Assembly: GCF_037975245.1 (NCBI RefSeq)
Contig: NC_092579.1
Coordinates: forward strand, 13,190,678 to 13,254,677
DNA length: 64,000 nt
DNA from: Apostichopus japonicus
Lineage: Eukaryota; Echinodermata; Holothuroidea; Aspidochirotida; Stichopodidae
Reading direction: 5' to 3'
Shown: positions 26,630 to 37,600 of the stretch, piece after piece
How the letters are laid out: the number at the start of each line of letters is the position of its first letter
Position numbering within the stretch: position 1 is the stretch's first letter
The notes under the pieces: model-generated
Told to the model about the DNA's origin: nothing
Database searches by the model: none
The model's input: only the letters and a program-made list of their open reading frames with translations
Made by a program: the position numbers and the translations under genes

Positions 26630-26822
26630 ATCGCTTCTCGGCCTTTTGGCTAAGATCATGTGTAGTATCTGTTCCCTTTCGAGGGGAATGGTGATGCACA
26701 CCTTACGAATATGATCACACAATCACAGTCCCAATGCAAGGGGACTGGGGTTGAGAGCGGATCAGTCGTTCGGTAGTTTGGTTTTCGTGCCCATGTTCTT
26801 TCCTGGGCGACTTTTTCTTAAA
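26630..26822 (+). ncRNA. U2 snRNA-headed repeat, intact head copy
   Basis: The first 45 nt match the 5' end of metazoan U2 snRNA with one mismatch (position 30, A to T), including stem-loop I (TTCTCGGCCTTTTGGCTAAG) and the branch-site-pairing GTGTAGTATCTGTTC. After that the sequence leaves U2 entirely: no stem IIa/IIb, Sm site or stem III/IV of U2 is present. Instead come a short hairpin (TTCCC...GGGAA), then a body ending in a second hairpin (GCCCATG...CCTGGGC) and a T-rich stretch. Because the U2 Sm site is missing, this is unlikely to be a working U2 gene. It is either a U2-headed SINE-like retroposon or a chimeric RNA pseudogene. Confidence 0.6.
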
Positions 26823-26824
26823 CA

Positions 26825-27178
26825 GTATCACGCAGTCTCGATGCAAGGGGACTGGTGTTGAGAGCGGATCAGTCGTTCGGTTGTTTGGTTTTCGTGCCCA
26901 GGTTCTTTCCTGGGTGACTTTTCTTAAAAGTATCACACAGTCAGTCTTGATGTAAGATGACTGGGGTTAAGAGCAAATCAGTCGGTTCGAAGTTGGCTTT
27001 TATTGGCCAGGTTTTTTCCTGGGTGGCTTTTCTTACAAAAATAGCATTTTGTTCCCCTTCTAGGGGAACCCTTCTAGTGGAACCGTGAAACACACCTGAC
27101 ATAGATGATCACACAGTCACAGTCTTGATGCAAGGGAACTGGGGACGAGAGCGGGGCAGTCGGTATTAGCTGTTTGGT
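26825..27178 (+). repeat. Headless copies of the U2-repeat body
   Basis: Bodies at about 26825-26928 and 26929-27036 each start near CACAGTC...GATG and end with a CCTGGG hairpin and TTTTCTTA, like the body after the 26630 head. A further copy begins with the TTCCCCTTCTAGGGGAA hairpin at about 27050 and breaks off at about 27178, just before the next U2-like head. Confidence 0.75.
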
Positions 27179-27182
27179 GGCG

Positions 27183-27226
27183 ATCGCTTTTCGGCCTTCT
27201 GGCTAAGATCATGTGTAGAATCTGTG
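27183..27226 (+). pseudogene. U2 5'-end-like head, diverged
   Basis: About 40 of the first 44 bases match U2 snRNA: ATCGCTTTTCGGCCTTCTGG, then GTGTAGAATCTG. The branch-pairing GTAGTA is changed to GTAGAA. The downstream sequence is unrelated to U2 and is shared with the 27928 copy. Confidence 0.65.
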
Positions 27227-27811
27227 TCTACGGGAATTTGCCCAATTTGCATAAATGTCACGTTAAACGTGTACCCTCGCATAAGTTGAATTTTACTTGT
27301 TTCTCACGGTTTGTAGTAGTAAATATTTTTGTGTCTCATGATATCACGTAACAATTAATGATGTGTATGCCCCGTTTCAAAGATGCGACGAACGTAGATT
27401 GAATTGTGATATGACGTAATGTTAGAAAAGAACCAATCACGAAATAGCAATCGTTTTTTAATGTGTTAAACCACATGTCTTATGACGGATAACTTGGTAT
27501 TTCTAAATGTTTCAGATTTAAAATTTTAACATTTATCGTAAATGTCATAATAAACCATCTCAATTAGTTGAAACAAGCATTTTGAGGAAGAATTTTACAT
27601 ATATAAAGCTATTTTTGTGGTACAATATACTTTACCTGGTTACGTGACAATACAGGCTAGATTAAAGTACTGGGTGACTGTTCTTAACATGTGTAGCATC
27701 AAGTTCTCCCTATGTTCTCTTTCGTGGTACACACCTGACGAGGATCACATAGTTTTCTTAAAAGTATTATTATGTTCCCCTTCTAGGTGGAATCGAGATA
27801 CACACGTGACG

Positions 27812-27920
27812 ATGATCACATAGTCAGAGTCTTGACACAAGGGAACTGGGGTTGAGAGCGGATCAGTCGGTTCTTTGCTTGGTCCCCAGGTTCTTTCCTG
27901 TGTGACTTTTCTTAAAAATC
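27812..27920 (+). repeat. U2-repeat body copy
   Basis: Starts at GATGATCACATAGTCAGAGTC and ends in TTCCTGTGTGACTTTTCTTA, matching the bodies at 26716-27036. It directly precedes the third U2-like head. Confidence 0.7.
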
Positions 27921-27927
27921 GAAAGCG

Positions 27928-27971
27928 ATCGCTTTTCGGCCTTCTGGCTAAGATCATGTGTAGAATCTGTG
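27928..27971 (+). pseudogene. U2 5'-end-like head, second diverged copy
   Basis: Same substitutions as the 27183 copy, so the two share a recent duplication that also includes about 290 bp of downstream DNA. No U2 body follows. Confidence 0.65.
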
Positions 27972-28559
27972 TCTACGGGAATCTGCCTAATTTGCATAAA
28001 TGTAAAACGTGTACCCTCGCATTAGTTGAAATTTACTTAATTCTCACGGTTTGTAGTTGTAATTTTATTGTGTCTTATGATATCACGTAACAGTTAATGA
28101 TGTGTATACCCCGTTTTAAAGATGCGACGAACGTAGAATGAATTGTGATATGACGTAATGTTAGAAAAGAACCAATCACGAAATAGCGATCGATTTGTAA
28201 TGAGATAAACAGGTCTAATGACGGATAACTTGGTATTTCTAAATGTATGCTTTTATAGAATTGTGTAACATTTATCCAAAGGTAGTATTAAACCTTCCCA
28301 AGTATAGTTGAAATAACCATCTTGATGGATGTTTAACTTATGTTAAGCAATTTGTTTTGGTACACATTACTGTCAGTTGATATAGGCAGGATATAGGCAG
28401 GATGACAGAACTGACAGGTCATGGTTCTCTCTTGTACAAGTCCTTTATGTTCTTGTATGAGTATAGTGTTTCTGTGTTGATCTGATGATCTGATGAGCGC
28501 ACGAGCGCACGAGAGCACTGTGGTGTACCTTAGCACGCTGTGGACAGGTGGCCCCCTGC

Positions 28560-28662
28560 CCGATATTCATAATAGGAGAAAGGGTCCGATATTCATAATC
28601 GATCAAAGGGTTCTTAATCCATAATGTGAAAAAAAGGTTCGGGATTCATCATAGGAGAGAAG
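28560..28662. repeat. Short tandem array, about 27-bp period
   Basis: Four degenerate units of a sequence close to CGATATTCATAATAGGAGAA plus AGGGTC. It ends near the target site of the next hAT-like element. Confidence 0.75.
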
Positions 28663-28720
28663 TGCGTCATACAAGTGCCAAAGACGTCCTCCATTTTCGC
28701 GGACGCCTATAGTGTTCAAC

Positions 28721-29061
28721 CAGTGGCCTCAACAGACGTTTTATCCTGGGGGGGGGGGGGGCAACAACAGTCCTATGGGGGTGGGGGCACCACCAGATGG
28801 TGGCGGATGCATAATTTTGCAGAGAATATGAGCCACACATTTTAAGACCATGCTTCACCCTACCCCCTGCAGCAAAACCTACATTTTCGAAATATTCCTT
28901 TGGGTCAGTCCTCTCTCCTTCCTGTATTTCTCTTTTTTTTTTCTTTTTTTTTTCTTTTTTTTTTTTTGAAAATCCCAAATCTCAGTTTGGGGAGGGGGGG
29001 GGGGGCATAATGTTTTCCAGGGGGCACATGCCTCCTCGGCCCCCTCTAGGCGACGCCACTG
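28721..29061. mobile_element. Short hAT-like element, 341 bp
   Basis: The ends read CAGTGGCCTCAAC and, inverted, CAGTGGCGTCGCC. There is an exact 8-bp duplication TGTTCAAC at 28713-28720 and 29062-29069. The interior holds G and T homopolymer runs near both ends and no transposase. It is inserted at the edge of the palindromic array that continues from 29062. Confidence 0.85.
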
Positions 29062-29400
29062 TGTTCAACTCCTGAACGCTAGTGCTCAACTTTGCTGAAC
29101 GTTGGTGTATTATATCCAAACGTCTAATGTTCTATTTCTGAGAATAAAACACGGGATGTTCGGAAATAGAACATTAGGCGTTCAGAATTTGAACACTAGG
29201 CGTTCAGAAATTGAACACTTTAGGCGTCCGAAGTTGAAGGCGTTGAAATACGGTAAGGTGTTCCCAAATAAGCGTCCAGGCGTTCTAAAATGAAGCAATA
29301 ACTTAGTGTTCGAATAAGCGTCCGGGCGTTTAAAAAATGGAGAAAAGTGTTCAGAATCTTAACACTAGCGTTCAAAATAGGAATCGAACACCAAGACGCG
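29062..29400. repeat. Degenerate array of GTTCA/TGAAC palindromic units
   Basis: Repeated blocks such as AGGCGTTCAGAATTTGAACA and AGCGTCCGGGCGTTTAAAA recur at roughly 23-25 bp. Many units are self-complementary (GTTCA...TGAAC). Both strands stay partly open in several frames, but no protein family is evident. Confidence 0.7.
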
Positions 29401-29419
29401 TACATGTTACATTTTACGC

Positions 29420-30460
29420 CTGAATTTGCAGTTAATAAGTCCGCACTATTGCTACTTTTAGGACGATTTGAGGCTCGGAAAGGCATAAAACGCCGTTTTT
29501 AGATTTTCTTCTAGGAACTGAATTGTTTGGGACATATATGATAGAACTCTCCGCGTCGGATAGATTGCGCCATGTCCCGACTTCGTAGCATATTGCGTTA
29601 TTGAGTTATGGCCAGCAGAAATATGCTATAAATCGAAACTAATAATGACTCAAAACGGAACGAGATACGGAGAAACGGATTGCACCATTGTGTTTTTCTT
29701 AGGGGGGTGTAGGGTATAATTTTGCCGACTAAACTTGAGCTGTGTGCCGACATAGCGCGACTTCTAACAACGTAGAGTGCATGGCCCAGTCCTATCACCA
29801 CTGGGGGGAGTTTTTTTTTTGGAGGGGGGAGGGTACCAGAAAATGTGCGTCACACGACAAAAGAGAAGCGCGCGGAACGCCCCCTTGAAAACATTCATCG
29901 AATTTGGTCGCAAAGTGAAATCGGTCGGAACTACGCCTATCCGACTCAGAATTTGACGCTGATTTCATATCTGAAAACTGCACTCTCGTATGTTATCGCG
30001 TTCTCGAGATATACGCTTCGTTTGCACACGTAACCGCCCGAAACGTCGCCCGCGGTTACCCGCCTCCCCTTCAACTTTTGATAGGGACCACATCCGAGAA
30101 GGTAATATTTTTGGCGAATAGAAGACAAGTTGCCCTATTCGCACAAATAATTGTTGCTCCATCCGACGCCGGGAAAGTGCATTTACCCTATAGGTGAAAG
30201 ATGCGTACGCGCGAGATGTCGCCGTTTTTCGACTTTGAGGGCGCATATCTCCCGAACCGTTGCTCCAATCGACTCGGGAAAGTCACCATTGAGCTCGCCG
30301 TAGCAAACAGTACACGACAGGTTATTTTGGTCGACCTAGATCGATGCTGAAATTGTTATCATAATCCCGAGAGATGGGGGATGGTTGTGGGGTAGAATTT
30401 TCATTTTCCGTTTTGGAGATATCGTAATTTAAAGTGTTATTTTCTGTACACTACACAGTA
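29420..30460. other. CpG-rich block of unknown origin
   Basis: This kilobase has many CG dinucleotides compared with its surroundings (for example CGCCCGAAACGTCGCCCGCG). Short phrases recur imperfectly, such as TTGCTCCATCCGACGCCGGG and TTGCTCCAATCGACTCGGG, and two places read cgagatata/ggagatatc. No coding frame of a known family and no terminal repeats were found. It could be part of a large unrecognised repeat or an unmethylated region. Confidence 0.45.
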
Positions 30461-30859
30461 AGTAAATGGTTTTAAGTTTGATTTTTTTTTTTTTTTTGTG
30501 TTGGCCTATTTTGGGGGGCCCATTCGCCTTGGACATAAGTGTAACAACGACTAAGAGGAGACGTCGCGATTTGCACCTACGAAAGAAAGATTTGAATGCC
30601 GAACTTAGTGGTCAGTGATTTTTTATTTCCATAAATGTAACTCAAACAGGCTCAGGACAGTTAATTCGAGTATATGCTAAATAACCGTGTAGTAAGAAAA
30701 TAATATTTATTATTTTCCTTCACACAATAAAAGTTGTGTTGCTAATTAGTTCAGGTCATTAACTTTTTTTTGGTTAAATGTGTCTCTGAGTTTAATGCCC
30801 AGTATGCTAAATGTGTATCACAATTAAGAATAATTATCTTTTATGATATCCTTGAAAGA

Positions 30860-31020
30860 AATGATTTGAAATGAAATGAATGATAAATAATATGAATAAT
30901 ATCAATAATATCAATAATATTAATAATTGAAATAATTGAAATAATATAATGATATTATTACAATATTATATTATATTACATTACATAACATTACATACAT
31001 TACATAGTTGTATTTGTAAT
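30860..31020. repeat. AT-rich low-complexity stretch
   Basis: Runs of AATAATAT, AATTGAAAT and ATTACATTAC units. It directly precedes the LINE fragment. Confidence 0.8.
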
Positions 31021-33110
31021 AATGGTTATTCGACGGGATTCTTTCCGCTTCAACGGGGGTCCGTCAGGGATGCCCATTAAGCCCATATTTATTTATCTTG
31101 GTGGCCGAGGTATTTGCCATAAAAGTACAGAATAATGAGATTTTTAAGGGTTTTAGCATGGGCGTCAGCAGGTTTCAGAAAGTGAGGGGGACACTATACT
31201 ATCTAAGCGGAGCGCCACCATTGGTTGGCGCGTAGCGTACCAGAAAATTTTGGGTACATAAGACCCCCTAGATCGCAGGAGACGGCCTTCCTGAGTCGTT
31301 TTTAGTTACATCAGAACCAGATCTGTGAGGAGAAATTTTGTCTCACAAAACTAAATTCCGACAGAAAGTACTGGTAGAAAGATGCCGTTCTGACACCAAG
31401 GGAGACGAATTACACAGCGTCCATCTCAAACGAAATATTGAAAAAGTGGCGCCGTCACCTCCGGGATGAGTGGAGTGGTATATATAATACATGCATGTAG
31501 GTGCGAGACGTCAGTTGCTATGTGCCCAGGTACTTTAATAATAATAATAATCAGAAAAAGGCACCGCGCGCAGAGCGTGTGTAGCGCCTAGCCGGCACTC
31601 AACAATAAAGATCTACCATATCCGGCGAATACATGTAGCCTTAATTACTTGACCCCTACACCCCTATTCGTCCGTCCAGTCCAGGGACTGGAGGTAGTGA
31701 TATGAACATAGTAACTCATCACCATCTACCTGTATGGCTTACCTAATCCCTTGGAACCCATACAAACAACATGTGTGCAAGATTCAATACACTTTCGAAT
31801 GGTCTCCCCACCCCCCCCCCCCCGAACGAATTAAATGGGCAGATTTAGGATATTGGGAGAATGGGAGATAAATGACGGTGCAAGTGATAGATAGCAGGGG
31901 CCCAGGGAGTCCAGATTTCTTGACCTTAAATAGAAAATCGCGCATATGCATGTGATTTTTTTTAATAACTACTCTGAAAAGTGGGTGGGACAAATGATAT
32001 GATATCCCCTCCACTTTTGAAAGTGGGGGGACATGTCCCCCCCGTCCCCCACCTGTTGACGTCCATGGGTTTTAGAATAAGTAACACAGAAGTAAAAATT
32101 ATGCAATATGCCGACGACACAACACTTTTTCTTGCTGGCAGTGTTACCACGATTGCGGAGATGATTTGTATTTTTAAACAGTTAAAAGAAGCTTCCGGTT
32201 TGTCTATGAATATGTCCAAGTCTAGTCTTTTTCCGCTGGGCCCATTTAGTAATCATATTCCAGCGGCAGTATATGACTTTAATATTACTATTAGTCTATT
32301 ACGCATGGACCAGTTCAGATGCTTGGGATCACTTTAACGGGTGATGGCAATGATCTGTTCCGGATGAATTATCAACCGAAACTTTGTAGACTTAAGAATA
32401 CTTTGAGAATTATGGTCATCTAGAGGTTTGACCCCTATAGGACGTAATATCATTGTGAAAACATTTGCTCTGTCGCAACTTGTTTTCCTCTTTATGGTGT
32501 TGCCAAATCCACCGAATAGTTTCGTAAAGGATTTAGAAAGTATTATATTCAATTTTATATGGGCGGGAAACCCCGATAAAGTAAAGAGGCTGGTCATGAT
32601 TAATACTATTGGCAACGGTCCGGATTAAAAGTTACACACATCATCAGTTTTATAAACAGTTTAAAGTGTACCTGGATTAGGCGATATACAAATGATAAAA
32701 ACGGTACTTGGAAAATGTTTTTTGATATGTATTTGAAGCCGTTTGGGAAACAGTTTATTTTTCATTGTAACTGTTCTAAGAATGATAAGAATAGTATTAG
32801 AAATTCTTTCATTCGTCAAATAGTCTATGCTTGGTGTGATATTTCATTCTCTACTCCAATAGAAAATTTCGGTAACCAAGTCATTTGGAACAATTCTCAT
32901 ATTCGTATCGACAACAAAATTGGTATGAATCACATTTTAATGGATAGAAATGTTATTTATGTTAGTGACCTGTTTTATGAGCATGATAAGCATGATAAGC
33001 CGCTAACTTCTGTAAGATTCAAACAGGTTTTTAACGCCGATATACCTTTTACTTTGTATTGGGGTTTATAAGTGCAATTCCCCAGTGGTGGAAAAGGTCA
33101 GGTTGCCATA
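31021..33110 (+). pseudogene. Dead LINE reverse transcriptase, L1/Tx1-like
   Basis: Translated pieces show the RT motifs GVRQGCPLSPYLF (31055-31095), YADD (about 32108-32119) and a later TPIGRNIIVKTFALSQL segment (32428-32480) typical of L1/Tx1-type ORF2. The C-terminal part is readable to about 33110. Breaks: the 5' part of ORF2 is missing, a 911-bp hAT-like element is inserted between the first two motifs, and at least two frameshifts or stops lie near 32337 and 32420. There is no evidence it can move. Confidence 0.85.
31157..32067. mobile_element. hAT-like element inserted in the LINE, 911 bp
   Basis: The ends read CATGGGCGTCAGCAGGT and, inverted, CATGGACGTCAACAGGT (2 mismatches in 17). 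An exact 8-bp duplication GGTTTTAG lies at 31149-31156 and 32068-32075. The LINE frame continues unbroken if one duplication and the element are left out, which confirms the boundaries. It contains a block starting ACTATCTAAGCGGAGCGCC that recurs in the element at 35291, so the two are relatives. No transposase frame is present. Confidence 0.9.
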
Positions 33111-33116
33111 GTACTA

Positions 33117-33460
33117 AACCGTGTTTTTCGATCGAAAAACCATGTTTATCGACCGATAAACATGGATTTTCGGTTGATAAACACGGTTTATCGGCGAGAA
33201 TCCATGTTTATCGCTTGAGAAACATGGATTATCGCTGATAAACATGGTTTTTGGCGATGAACATGGTTTTTCAGTCGAAAAACATGGTTTATCGGTCACA
33301 GACTGTGTTTTTAAGTGATAAACATTGGTTTATCTGTGACAATCCATGTTTATCTGCGACAATCCATGTTTTTCGAGCGATAAACATGGTTTTTCGAGTG
33401 ATAAACATGGTTTATCGGTCGATAAACATGGTTTTTCGACCGAAAATCCATGTTTCTCGA
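33117..33460. repeat. Self-complementary tandem array, 20-21 bp units
   Basis: About sixteen units alternate CATGGTTT/AAACATG with TTTATCGGTCGATAAA-type palindromes (CGACCGATAAACATGG and its variants). Nearly every unit can pair with itself or with its neighbour. Substitutions often keep the ATCG...CGAT symmetry. No gene overlaps; open frames through it are products of the 21-bp period. Confidence 0.9.
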
Positions 33461-33489
33461 TTTATTGAGCATTTGGCTTGCCATAGACG

Positions 33490-34430
33490 CAGTGGCGTCG
33501 CCAAGGGGGGGGGGGGGGCAGGGGGGCACGTGCCCCCCTGGAAAACCTAGTGCACCCCCCATCTGAGATTTGGGTTGGTAAAAAATATATATATATTTTT
33601 TGTTATATTCAACTCCCATCATCTGAGTTGGTTTTTCATAAGGACAAAGAAGCACAGTAATTCGTATTTTCTTCAAATGAGCTGCAGAAAAATGATAAAG
33701 TTTATTCTTGACCGTCGTATGGGTGAGAGTGTTTGTCTGGTGTCTGTGTTGTGTCTTTTACCTCTCGTGAATTGGATGCCTGTGAAATGCCGAAAGTCCG
33801 GACCTGCTGTGAGAAGGGAGGGTACTGCAGTATGTTGCCTTGGTCTGAGGTTGACAGGTTAGGAGCTGACGAAATGTGAGAATGTGAGGGTCCGCAGGCA
33901 CCATACTTGCCTATATTTGTGGACCCATATATTAACCCTGTTGTGTAGGGGGTGCAGAGGTCATTTGAGGTCAGATGCTTGTAGGAACAAATGGCGAATG
34001 TTCACACCTGCATACTGAGCCATACTCGATGTGTGATCAAACTTTGGATTGCCTGGTGTGATCCCTGATAGGAGCCAATAACGATGCTGGAACCTGTTAC
34101 ATCTTAATAGATAATGGGAGAAAACGAGAAGGACAAGAAAGGAGTCGGGGGTCATGCACACATTAATTCAACAAATGTAGGTTCTATAGATAGGGTTAGG
34201 CATAATATCGACAGCATGTGGTTCATATCCTCTGCAAAATTCTGCGCGTTGTTAAAATCATTACCTCAAAAATAGCAATTTCTGGAGATATCTTCAGATC
34301 GCATTTAGCATCAAATCCATTTTGCATCTAGCCCATCCTCCGTATGCGAAAATTTTCCAAAGGGGAGTGCCCCCCCCTATCAAATGCTGGTGCCCCCCCC
34401 CCCAGACTGAAAAGTCTGGTGACGCCACTG
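33490..34430. mobile_element. hAT-like element, 941 bp
   Basis: The ends read CAGTGGCGTCGCCA and, inverted, CAGTGGCGTCACCA. An exact 8-bp duplication CATAGACG lies at 33482-33489 and 34431-34438. Long G runs follow the left end and C runs precede the right end. No transposase was recognised. It sits about 250 bp upstream of the RING gene start codon. Confidence 0.9.
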
Positions 34431-34680
34431 CATAGACGGAGTCCCAATCGGTTTGTTCCGACTTACAACCAATGCTAGATGTGTCCATATAAAAGAAATA
34501 AGTGTGATGAATTCGTTTCCGTTCGTAACCCGCCTTACCCCTCGCACGGTGTTTTACTGGTTACATGCCACTTGTCGAGCGATAAGTTGTTGTATACCAC
34601 CTTCTTTTGATTCTTTCAAAATTCAAACCTGAATCTCTAGCGAAGGTACAACGAGAGAAAATCGTTCACAAATCATAATA

Positions 34681-37600
34681 ATGCCGAGAAGCCTAAGAAG
34701 GAGAACAAAAAGAAGTCGAGATGACTCAACTTCCACGAAAGTTATAGAAGACGAGGAAGATAGGTAATGTTTCATTCCCCTCGATTGCGCCCGAGAAAGA
34801 TTGATATCTGCTGTCATTATAAGAGTGATATGCAAACTTTGTACAGCTTGTATGGGTTTTGCGAAATAGTTTTTCATATTACGAATCATACAGCTCTGAG
34901 TTGAGTCTCAATAGTTTTACTTTGGTAGAAATTATTAAATTATGTACTACTGTATGTACTGTATAAATATTTCATGATAAAATTATATTTTCCACTTCAA
35001 AAAGCCTCAGTTATCACAATTGTATTACTACCTTTATGCTCAGAATTAAACTGCAAGCAGCCTTAAAATGTCTTTTCAATGCTGTTGTAGTCACAATATT
35101 TCTTTCTACTTCGCAGGTATTTTTTGAATCCTGACTCAGTCAGTCGCCATCTATTTTGCTCGGTATGCCAAGAAGTCTTCAAAGACCCACAGAGAGCTCC
35201 TTGTGGTCACAGTTTCTGTCGCATGGTGAGAATCTGATATTTCATTCTTTCCCTCAGGCGTATTTTTAATTAATCAATAGAGGAACTGGCCAGGCGTGTA
35301 GCCAGGAATCTGCCAAGGGAGGGGCGAAATGTAGGCAAACTATTAGAGCCGTAGATACAGCATTGCAAACTATCTAAGCGTAGCGCCACCATGGTTTGCG
35401 CGAAGTGCACAAGAAAATTTTGGCTGAAAATGCCTCCCAGATGGCTGGAAATGGCACTTCCCAGGCCTTCTAAGTTGCATCTTAGCAACTTTTCTTTTGA
35501 AATTACTAGCCATATCATAAAAGCATTAAAACATTTTTTTTTAAATATGCTCAACGGGGGGGGGCGGCTGCACCCTTCACCCCCCCCCCTTGGCTACGCG
35601 ACTGGAACTGGCATTAAGAATATTCTACGGATAACCCTGACAAATATTTGTATTGTCTGATTATGAGAAGTTCTTTCAGCAGATGGTATGAACTACAGAA
35701 CTGGACTGGTGTTTCAGTGTTAGGCTGCGAAGCTTATACAGTATTATATCATAGTTTCGAGACTCCAATGCTTTGATTTGATATGATTCAATGACAATTT
35801 GCAAATCTGCATCTTGTTTGTGATACCCAGGTGTGAGAAACTGGGGAAAAAGTTAGCCCACATGGATGCCTTCTTGAAGTGTAGAGAAAATACCACAGGT
35901 TGCCTTAAGGGACTTAAGTTTAAGATCTATATTAACAGAGTAAATAAATTGATGTGTTCTGTATTATCACAAGATAATGTCTCTACAAGAGAGTATGCCA
36001 ACAGGTGCATTTTTCACTGCATGGCATACAAGAACAAATTCTTACAAACAATTCTGCCAGCTCATGTTGCTTTAACTGTAGGAAGAAAATGTACACAGAT
36101 CTGACATCAACACAATATATTTGTGTAAGTAACATTTCTCCTCTGAGTGGTACTAAAATGGTCTGTGAATAAATTATACCTCATTGTGCTTTCTACTGCC
36201 TTTCTTTAGAATATAAGCCAGAATCATGCAGTCATAAGTGCGACATGCCTATGTACTTGCTGTGCCACAGTTTTGTCATATTGAGTAGCCATTAAGTCAT
36301 CGTGATATGTCGAATGCTCTACATAAAGTGTATTTGGGTCAAGTATTTTTTGTTGAACTTGCTAGACTTCTAGTTGGTGGATGGGGTGAGATGTTGGGTT
36401 GGGGGGGGGGTGGTTGGGTGTGGGGGAGGGGCATCCTTGGCTATGATAGTTAGGCCAATACAGTAGTTTCTCAATTGCTGAGATATAATCAATGATCACC
36501 ATTGTATTTCATTTTAACTTTTTTCAAACATCGAATGTACATATCTAAGTTTCCTCCATTTCTCCATCTTTCCAGTGTATTCTTAGGTGGTTGAAGCAAA
36601 GTAAGACCTGTCCAGAGGATAGGTAAGTCTATAAGACATACTGTAGCTATTTAGTTACATTTCCTTGACAACAATTTGAAAAATACTATATATATACAAC
36701 ATACTTTCCTACAGTGCACGCTATCGACAGGAAAGAGATATGTAAATCAGTGATTCATTTGTATTCATTTTATTCTAAAAATCTTGCTCCTTTACCGTTG
36801 AGGAAATCCATTTTACAAAACCACACACCATACTATTGTTAATAACAGAATTTGTGTGTATACAGTATGAAAGACTCTGACATACTGTACATTACTGTGT
36901 AGATATTATAGTTATCATATGTATTGCACTTCACTATTTATCCCTGCAACCTACAGTATCCTCCACCCAAATCACTATTATCTTTGGTCTTTAATTAGAA
37001 AATTATGGAACAAAATTTTGAAACGACATATCAAATATGATGTTAGTGTCACTACCAAACGTCATTCAATTACTGTGGTGCAGTTTTAGTTGTTACATAG
37101 CTTTCTCCGATGTTTGAATTTTTTGAGCCAACAATTTCAGAAGATATTTGTTTGTATTATTGGTCTTTACAGGCGTCCTGTCAGAGTTCAAGATCTTCAC
37201 ACTGACTTCATAGTTGCAAATATAATAGGAGACCAAATGGTAGCGTGCTCTTTCCGAGGTAAGGGGTGCGAATTTATTGGCAAGCTGGAATTACTCAAGT
37301 GTCATACGAAGAATTGTGACTTCAACCCAGCAAATCTTCCAGAGTTTCTAGCCAACGATGACAATCACCAGATCCAGCCTTCCAGAGATAAATCTTTTTC
37401 AGAATCAGGTGAGACAATGGTGACAGTATCCTGTTGGGCATGCAATGGGCATGAAAATGAGAGGCAGTCCACTGATCTCTAAGTTAAACTTGTGTAAAAA
37501 AAAAAAAAAAAACCTCTGAGTAACTTTTAATAATAAACATAACCTTTTAATCATTACAGCATAGTTTAATGACCACTGAAACAAGAACGAAACAGCAGCT

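Larger units (their letters stand above)
26350..28420 (+). repeat. Tandem array of U2-related units
   Basis: Segments recur at irregular spacing. A block containing GAACCAATCACGAAATAGC occurs at about 26373 (two mismatches), 27431 and 28169. A block containing GGATAACTTGGTATTTCTAA occurs near 27487 and 28222. U2-like heads begin at 26630, 27183 and 27928. The last two heads and about 290 bp after them are nearly identical, making a unit of 745 bp. Between heads lie several copies of a 105-bp body. Such arrays fit either a degenerate snRNA tandem cluster or an expanded retroposon. Confidence 0.75.

Noticed and set aside
26630-26822. Functional U2 snRNA gene
   Set aside because: Only the first 45 nt are U2; the Sm site and stems II-IV of U2 are absent.
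33114-33550. Open frames on both strands through the 33.1-33.5 kb array
   Set aside because: The frames stay open because the repeat period is close to 21 bp; the residues just mirror the repeat.
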